This document shows, in pieces, positions 7,310 through 10,768 of a DNA stretch of 10,768 nt; position 1 is the first letter of the stretch; the number at the start of each line of letters is the position of its first letter. This DNA is from Candidatus Aenigmatarchaeota archaeon. Lineage in GTDB: Archaea; Aenigmatarchaeota; Aenigmatarchaeia; CG10238-14; SpSt-28. The notes below the pieces were generated by a model, which did not search any database, was not told the DNA's origin, and saw nothing but the letters and a program-made list of their open reading frames with translations. Location: assembly GCA_021161995.1 (NCBI GenBank), contig JAGGZO010000037.1:1-10768 (forward strand). The letters are read 5' to 3'. Made by a program: the position numbers and the translations under genes.

Positions 7310-8266
7310 ATGAACAGAATGGTGATAGTTGATAGCTACAAAATAGGTTATTCAGATTTGGTTATGGATAGAAGAAGTGGAAAAGAATACTATCTGTACA
7401 GAATTGATAATCAGTATTTCTTGTATCCGGAAGAAATTCCAGATAGGATTTGGATGGATCCTTTTGATCAATATGAGAATTCTTTTAATGTAAAAGTATG
7501 TAAGCCGTATAGGTTCAATTTTAGACCTCTAGAATATATAGTCAGAGTTTATGATAGAGATGATGTTGAATACGTAGATGATGCGATCGATGTGTTCCTA
7601 AAGAAAAACGATGATGCGATGATAACGAAAAAATATCAAATAGGAGATATTCTAGTAGTAGATTTGGTTATCAAAGATGAATACACAAAAAAAGCCGCTA
7701 AAAGAGAGTTTAAGATAATGAGGAAGAGTGAATCATTTAATTATCCGATAAGGGTCAAGGATAGAGTTTTTAACCATGATTTTGGTTTGATCAGGTATGA
7801 TTACGTTAGATTTAACTGGGTAAAAGATTTGTTTAATGAAAGTGAATTGTGCAGGATATTTTACAGTTTAGGCATGACCCTTAGAAAAATGGTAAATGAT
7901 GGCATTTCACATGCTAATTTACACCCAGCAGAGATTACTGTTAGAAGATATAATGATATGATGTTCGATGTTAGCATTTCAGATGCTGAGTATGCATACA
8001 AGATAAAAGACGGTTACAGCAAAAGGCTAATACACAACGAGTATGATGCAATCAGGGTTTTGATGGGAGATGCAATAGAAAATATAATAAAACCTTTTAT
8101 TCATGAATATCCTGCCACTGTGTTATACTTTATAACTGGTCTGGGTTTAGAAAGAGAGGATGCGCTGGAAATCCTTAGTCTATATAAGATAGCATATACT
8201 AAGATTGAGGTGTATGGCTATCTGGCTGAAAGACTAGCAGATAAATTCCTTGAGACAGTATTTTAA
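7310..8266 (+). CDS. Kinase-fold pseudoenzyme B (tandem paralogue 2), unknown function
   Basis: 318 residues, a divergent paralogue of the preceding gene. Shared landmarks in order: YLYRIDNQYFLYPEEI with MDPFDQYENSFNVKV in the N-terminal module, REFKIMRK, GLIRYDYVRFNWVKDLF, the catalytic-loop-like GISHANLHPAEITV, and VSISDAEYAYKI. Against HxDLHxxN it has N203 for the catalytic Asp and E208 for the Asn, so it is more degraded than its partner; D225 keeps the DFG-position Asp. VVDLVIKDEY may hold a beta-3-like Lys. Both catalytic-loop residues are missing, so phosphotransfer by the usual mechanism is unlikely. The C-terminal ~80 residues are helical and less conserved. It ends in a T-rich stretch ahead of the tRNA gene. 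Function unknown; a complex with paralogue A is an inference from the operon layout. Confidence 0.78.
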   Translation: MNRMVIVDSYKIGYSDLVMDRRSGKEYYLYRIDNQYFLYPEEIPDRIWMDPFDQYENSFNVKVCKPYRFNFRPLEYIVRVYDRDDVEYVDDAIDVFLKKNDDAMITKKYQIGDILVVDLVIKDEYTKKAAKREFKIMRKSESFNYPIRVKDRVFNHDFGLIRYDYVRFNWVKDLFNESELCRIFYSLGMTLRKMVNDGISHANLHPAEITVRRYNDMMFDVSISDAEYAYKIKDGYSKRLIHNEYDAIRVLMGDAIENIIKPFIHEYPATVLYFITGLGLEREDALEILSLYKIAYTKIEVYGYLAERLADKFLETVF

Positions 8267-8280
8267 TTTTCTTTGTTTAT
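8261..8280 (+). terminator. T-rich stretch, possible end of the kinase-like operon
   Basis: Runs of T (TTTTAATTTTCTTTGTTT) span and follow the TAA stop at 8264-8266. Archaeal RNA polymerase often stops at such U-tracts without a hairpin. The TTTTAATTTT part could alternatively act as a weak TATA element for the tRNA, since it lies about 25 bases upstream of it. Confidence 0.35.
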
Positions 8281-8291
8281 CTTATTATTGA

Positions 8292-8429
8292 GCCCCGGTA
8301 GCTCAGCATGGATAGAGCGGCGGCCTCCTAACGATGACGAGGGGTCAATGGGTTTGAAAAATTGATGAAAGCTACATTATCCGCGTGAGAGAAAGCCGTA
8401 GGTCGCGGGTTCAAATCCCGCCCGGGGCA
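8292..8429 (+). tRNA. tRNA-Arg (anticodon CCT) with intron
   Basis: Acceptor stem GCCCCGG (8292-8298) pairs fully with CCGGGGC (8422-8428), with discriminator A8429. The D stem is GCTC/GAGC (8301-8304, 8315-8318). The anticodon stem GCGGC (8320-8324) pairs with GCCGT (8395-8399), including one G-U pair. The loop is CTCCTA plus A8394, giving anticodon CCT (8327-8329), which reads AGG. The variable loop is AGGTC (8400-8404). The T arm is GCGGG, TTCAAAT, CCCGC (8405-8421). CCA is not encoded. The exons closely follow archaeal tRNA-Arg. The 63 extra bases between positions 37 and 38 are the intron listed separately. Confidence 0.95.
8331..8393 (+). other. tRNA-Arg intron (63 bases, between positions 37 and 38)
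   Basis: Removing these bases restores a 7-base anticodon loop. Placement at 37/38 is the commonest archaeal site, cut by the tRNA-splicing endonuclease at a bulge-helix-bulge. In the precursor, C32, U33 and C34 can pair with G8391, A8390 and G8389, leaving AAA (8392-8394) as a correctly sized 3' bulge and UAA (8329-8331) as the 5' bulge. C35 faces A8388, so the central helix has only three of four pairs. Because 8331 and 8394 are both A, the intron could equally be shifted one base. Inside it, TCAAT (8345-8349) can pair with ATTGA (8361-8365). Confidence 0.85.
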
Positions 8430-8493
8430 TCCCGGAAAAAGTAAACTTCTGGAGCAGCTGATTGGGAAACTACTGATCTAGCTTTAAAAATTA

Positions 8494-8535
8494 AGAAAAT
8501 AGTGAAGTTATCTGATTGTGTATCCACTATTTTTT
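8494..8535. terminator. Inverted repeat with T-runs, possible bidirectional terminator
   Basis: AAAATAGTG (8496-8504) and CACTATTTT (8525-8533) are perfect inverted copies around a 20-base spacer. On the plus strand the repeat runs into T8530-8535 and could end tRNA transcription. On the minus strand it straddles the TAA stop (8508-8510) of the 196-residue gene and is followed by TTAATTTTT. One arm and most of the loop lie within coding sequence, so part of the match could be chance. Confidence 0.4.
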
Positions 8536-9098
8536 ATTACACCTATTTTGTCCTTACCTAGCAATATTATTGCCGCAATTTCATTATGGTAATCTTTTCC
8601 CTCTTTTATTGCACCCTTGAATGCTAGATAGTTATCAGTTATCCATGAAATACCTTTTCTGTATAAAACTATTGCTGACGGATTCTCTATTGTTAAATTT
8701 CTAACTATCGTATCTTTTCTCCCATTTCTATCGAGATAAGCTTCTACTTTGGCGTTATAGCCTTCTAGAGTTATGTCACATATATATACAGTATCTTCTT
8801 TTGGATCTTTGCTTGCCTGGTATATGTATATTTTGTTTGTTTTGTCATACAACTCTAACGGATAGTTTGAAGCAAGTGTTTCATATCTTTTCTTTAGCTT
8901 TTCTATTAAATCAGGTCTTTCCTTTCCTGGCTTGTCCTTATTCGTTTTCTCTCTTGGGTCTATTGAAATAAGGTAAACATTATCAAAATCAAATAGCTTT
9001 TCTAGTAACTCCCTTTCTAGAGTTTCTCTCTCGTATTCTGTAACTTTTGCCTTTCTTCTGCCTAAAAAGTTTGTTTTTATTCCTTTTAAGTTGAACAT
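8508..9098 (-). CDS. Hypothetical 196-residue protein
   Basis: Not recognised. The protein is charged and soluble, with no signal peptide or membrane helix. Residues 1-60 are rich in Lys, Arg and Glu, with a likely helix VTEYERETLERELLEKLF followed by a short strand NVYLISID. The middle has a helix PDLIEKLKKRYETLASNY and strands KIYIYQ and TVYICDITLEGYNAKVEAYL. The C-terminal third alternates strands (AIVLYRKGISWITDNYLAF, EIAAIILLGKDKIGVI), suggesting a compact alpha/beta domain. The ATG at 9098 is chosen because a good TATA box sits 26 bases upstream, which makes the mRNA leaderless. It stands alone between the tRNA gene and a divergent operon. The long coherent frame and promoter support a real gene; its function is unknown. 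Confidence 0.75.
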   Translation of the reverse strand: MFNLKGIKTNFLGRRKAKVTEYERETLERELLEKLFDFDNVYLISIDPREKTNKDKPGKERPDLIEKLKKRYETLASNYPLELYDKTNKIYIYQASKDPKEDTVYICDITLEGYNAKVEAYLDRNGRKDTIVRNLTIENPSAIVLYRKGISWITDNYLAFKGAIKEGKDYHNEIAAIILLGKDKIGVIKNSGYTIR

Positions 9099-9119
9099 AA
9101 TCTATTATTGTCAGAATGG

Positions 9120-9128
9120 TATATAAAT
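9120..9128 (-). promoter_or_regulatory. TATA box for the 196-residue hypothetical gene
   Basis: On the minus strand this reads ATTTATATA, preceded by the A-rich BRE-like AGAAAAAT, and is centred 26 bases before the ATG at 9098. A leaderless transcript is predicted. It shares the 113-base divergent region with the UPF0282 promoter. Confidence 0.6.
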
Positions 9129-9182
9129 ATTTTTCTACTATGTGGTGATTAAAATACATGGATATGCATTCACTTAAAATGC

Positions 9183-9190
9183 TATAATTT
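9183..9190 (+). promoter_or_regulatory. Possible TATA box for the UPF0282-taw3 operon
   Basis: TATAATTT is centred about 25 bases before the ATG at 9212, consistent with a leaderless message and with rejecting the TTG at 9191 as start. TTAAAATG a few bases upstream is a competing candidate. Confidence 0.38.
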
Positions 9191-9211
9191 TTGAAATTTA
9201 GACTATATTTC

Positions 9212-10147
9212 ATGAAAATAGTACCTTTGGCTGCAGATTCTCTTGGTGTGAGATCCTTAGCTACTTTAGTTTATACAGGAAAAAACAGTATACTCATAGA
9301 CCCCAGTGCCGCTTTAGGTCCAAGAAGGTATGGTTTACCTCCAGCTAAAGAAGAGTATGAAATGCTTGAGTTATCGTTCAATAGAATAGTAAAATACGCT
9401 AAGCTTTCAAAGGTTATTGTCATTACACACTACCACTATGATCATCATCCGTTTCCAGATGAAGAAGAGCTATACAAGAAGATATTTTCTGATAAAGTAA
9501 TAATAGCAGCTAACTACAAAAATATGCATCGATCTGGATATGTCAGGGGGAAGGCTTTTGAAAATACTGCAAAAGAATATGCCAAAGAAATAATTTTTAG
9601 TGATGGCGACGAATACAAATTTGACAGTGTTACGATAGAAACTTCTCCACTAGTATGGCATGGTGAAGTTAGGTCTAAGGTCGGTAAAGTGCAAATGGTT
9701 TTCATCAAAAAAGGCAAAAACACGTATTTGTTTGGTAGCGATGCCCAGAATCTTTATGATCCAGCTGCAATGAAATGGTTCATCGATAAAAACCCAAAGA
9801 TAGCTACTATAGATGGTTATCCCACTATATTCATTGGTTGGAGGTTTTCATCAAAAAAATTTGAAGAATCAAAAAAGAATCTTATAAATGCGATAAACAA
9901 CACAAAAGTCAAAACTGTTATGCTAGACCACCACTTATTAAGGGATGTTAACTACAAAGAAAAGATCTCTGATGTAATTAGTGCTTGTAAAAAAACAAAG
10001 ATTGTTACTGCTGCTGAGTATTTAGGCTTAGAAAATTTTATGTTAGAAGCATGGAGAAAAAAGTTGCATAAAGGAGAACTAAAAGTAGACGTTAAAAAGT
10101 TTGATAAGAAAATAAATCAAGCAATTAAGAAAATCATTGGTGAATAG
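9212..10147 (+). CDS. UPF0282-family metallo-beta-lactamase-fold protein
   Basis: 311 residues from ATG 9212. The start MKIVPLAADSLGVRSLAT and the segment IDPSAALGPRRYGLPPAK are signatures of the archaeal UPF0282 family; a TTG seven codons upstream would extend past the conserved N-terminus and overlap the likely promoter. The metal-binding motif is H73-x-H75-x-D77-H78 (THYHYDHH). Further candidate ligands are the His in PLVWHGEV, the Asp in FGSDAQNLYDP and the His pair in MLDHHLLRD. The fold is that of binuclear metal hydrolases, but the substrate is not known for this family. It is the first gene of an operon with taw3, whose ATG comes one base after this stop codon, so a link to RNA or nucleotide metabolism is suggested but not shown. 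No secretion signal. Confidence 0.9.
   Translation: MKIVPLAADSLGVRSLATLVYTGKNSILIDPSAALGPRRYGLPPAKEEYEMLELSFNRIVKYAKLSKVIVITHYHYDHHPFPDEEELYKKIFSDKVIIAANYKNMHRSGYVRGKAFENTAKEYAKEIIFSDGDEYKFDSVTIETSPLVWHGEVRSKVGKVQMVFIKKGKNTYLFGSDAQNLYDPAAMKWFIDKNPKIATIDGYPTIFIGWRFSSKKFEESKKNLINAINNTKVKTVMLDHHLLRDVNYKEKISDVISACKKTKIVTAAEYLGLENFMLEAWRKKLHKGELKVDVKKFDKKINQAIKKIIGE
10139..10143 (+). promoter_or_regulatory. Shine-Dalgarno site deciding the taw3 start
   Basis: GGTGA lies 5 bases before the ATG at 10149 and inside the last codons of the upstream gene. It favours that ATG over the in-frame TTG at 10137, which would begin before the site. Confidence 0.65.
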
Positions 10148-10148
10148 A

Positions 10149-10745
10149 ATGGGTTTTGAAAGACAGAAAGAAATCGCTCTGAAAAAATTTAGAGAGGCTA
10201 TAGATAATGGGGAGGTTGATAAGCCAATACTGATGGATTTGATTAAAGTTAATAAGCTTAAAGATGTTTACACAACATCTAGTTGCGCTGGAAGAATAAT
10301 TCTTCTGCATGACCTTGGAAGCAAAAAATACAGCTATTTCATAGCCAAGTGGCATGAAACAGTTGATGAAAACGATTTCTTAGATGAAATAGAAAAGTTG
10401 AGAAAAAGAGAAAAAGAGTTAAAAGGTAAGATATGGTTTAAGCAAGATCCATTTATTTTACATATTTCTGCTAGAAATCTGGATGTTGCTAAAAAAATAG
10501 TTGATGTGTGTTTTGAAGTTGGTTTCAAGCACTCTGGTATAATTTCTATCGCTAAGGATAGAGTTGTTGTTGAGATCAATGGTCTAGACAGAATGAGCAT
10601 ACCAATTTTTGATGAAAGGTTTGGTTTTCTGGTTGATAACGAGACTCTACTAAAATTTCTGAGAATAGCGAATGAAAAGCTTGAAAGGAACGCTGCATTT
10701 CGTAGTAGATTTTTTGATTTGTTGATAAAAAAGCTGAAAGAATGA
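10149..10745 (+). CDS. taw3: Taw3/Tyw3-type wybutosine-pathway methyltransferase
   Basis: 198 residues, a typical length for archaeal members. The Tyw3 family uses S-adenosylmethionine to methylate the tricyclic wyosine-type base at position 37 of tRNA-Phe, next to the anticodon. Family motifs are TSSCAGRI (43-50), KWHE (67-70), the IWFKQDPFILHISAR region (95-109), FKHSGIISI (126-134) and the region around 141-152 (VEINGLDRMSIP), followed by a helical C-terminus with LRIANEKLERN. The protein is cytoplasmic. The ATG is separated by one base from the UPF0282 stop and has a GGTGA site. Its last codons overlap the start of another gene (ATGA), giving a tight three-gene unit. Other wybutosine enzymes (Trm5, Taw1, Taw2) are not in the window, so the exact end product cannot be stated. 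Confidence 0.93.
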   Translation: MGFERQKEIALKKFREAIDNGEVDKPILMDLIKVNKLKDVYTTSSCAGRIILLHDLGSKKYSYFIAKWHETVDENDFLDEIEKLRKREKELKGKIWFKQDPFILHISARNLDVAKKIVDVCFEVGFKHSGIISIAKDRVVVEINGLDRMSIPIFDERFGFLVDNETLLKFLRIANEKLERNAAFRSRFFDLLIKKLKE

Positions 10746-10768
10746 AAGGTGCTTACATCCTTCTAATC
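10742..10768 (+). CDS. Start of a third operon gene, possibly DUF123, cut by window edge
   Basis: An ATG at 10742 overlaps the taw3 stop as ATGA and opens a frame reading MKGAYILLI to the window end. The KGxYxLLI start is typical of DUF123 proteins, small GIY-YIG-like domains found alone or fused to endonuclease III. Nine residues are too few for a firm family call, though the translational overlap supports a real gene. Confidence 0.45.

Noticed and set aside
6293..8266. Active aminoglycoside-phosphotransferase or Ser/Thr kinase genes
   Set aside because: The catalytic aspartate of HxD is replaced in both proteins (Ser and Asn), so activity by the usual mechanism is unlikely.
8292..8435. tRNA-Arg as an integration site for a mobile element carrying the flanking orphan genes
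   Set aside because: No integrase gene and no second copy of the tRNA 3' end is present, and base composition does not change visibly.
8456..8483. Hairpin AGCTGATT ... GATCTAGCT downstream of the tRNA, considered as a small RNA
   Set aside because: The stem is short with a bulge, has no ACA or clear C/D boxes, and no promoter of its own; it could be chance.
9191..9211. TTG start adding seven residues to the UPF0282 protein
   Set aside because: The family N-terminus begins at the ATG at 9212, and the extension adjoins the likely TATA box.

Overview
The window looks like AT-rich archaeal chromosome. The evidence is a PIN-ATPase-KH protein of the archaeal PINA type, a UPF0282 metallo-beta-lactamase-fold protein, a Taw3/Tyw3-type wybutosine enzyme, a tRNA-Arg gene with an intron beside the anticodon, and TATA boxes about 25 bases ahead of start codons that leave little or no leader. 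The tRNA stems are almost all G-C in an otherwise AT-rich sequence, which hints at a thermophile. The phylum cannot be fixed from this window; dense, often overlapping genes would fit a compact (for example DPANN-like) genome, but that is only inference.

Layout. Bases 1-1301 hold histidyl-tRNA synthetase, cut at its 5' end by the window edge. Bases 1349-3142 hold the PINA-type ATPase with its own TATA box. It converges with, and overlaps by 4 bases, a minus-strand operon (6195 down to 3139): a DUF296/PPC-like protein, then TldD, then TldE, with each gene overlapping the next. From a divergent promoter region (6196-6292) a plus-strand pair runs to 8266: two tandem, mutually similar proteins that I read as kinase-fold pseudoenzymes with a shared N-terminal module. 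This pair is the most unusual part of the window.

Next is tRNA-Arg(CCT) at 8292-8429 with a probable 63-base intron, then an inverted repeat that could terminate transcription from both sides, then an unrecognised minus-strand gene (9098 down to 8508). A second divergent promoter region (9099-9211) leads to a plus-strand operon: UPF0282 protein, Taw3, and the first nine codons of a third gene that starts inside the Taw3 stop region and resembles the N-terminus of DUF123 proteins.

Functional themes are tRNA charging, tRNA splicing and tRNA modification (hisS, tRNA-Arg, taw3), peptide breakdown (TldD/TldE), and a DNA or RNA motor (PINA). The pseudokinase pair and the 196-residue protein have no assigned role. 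No gene-free stretch exceeds about 110 bases, apart from the roughly 240-base tRNA region between 8266 and 8508. I saw no CRISPR array, insertion sequence or origin.
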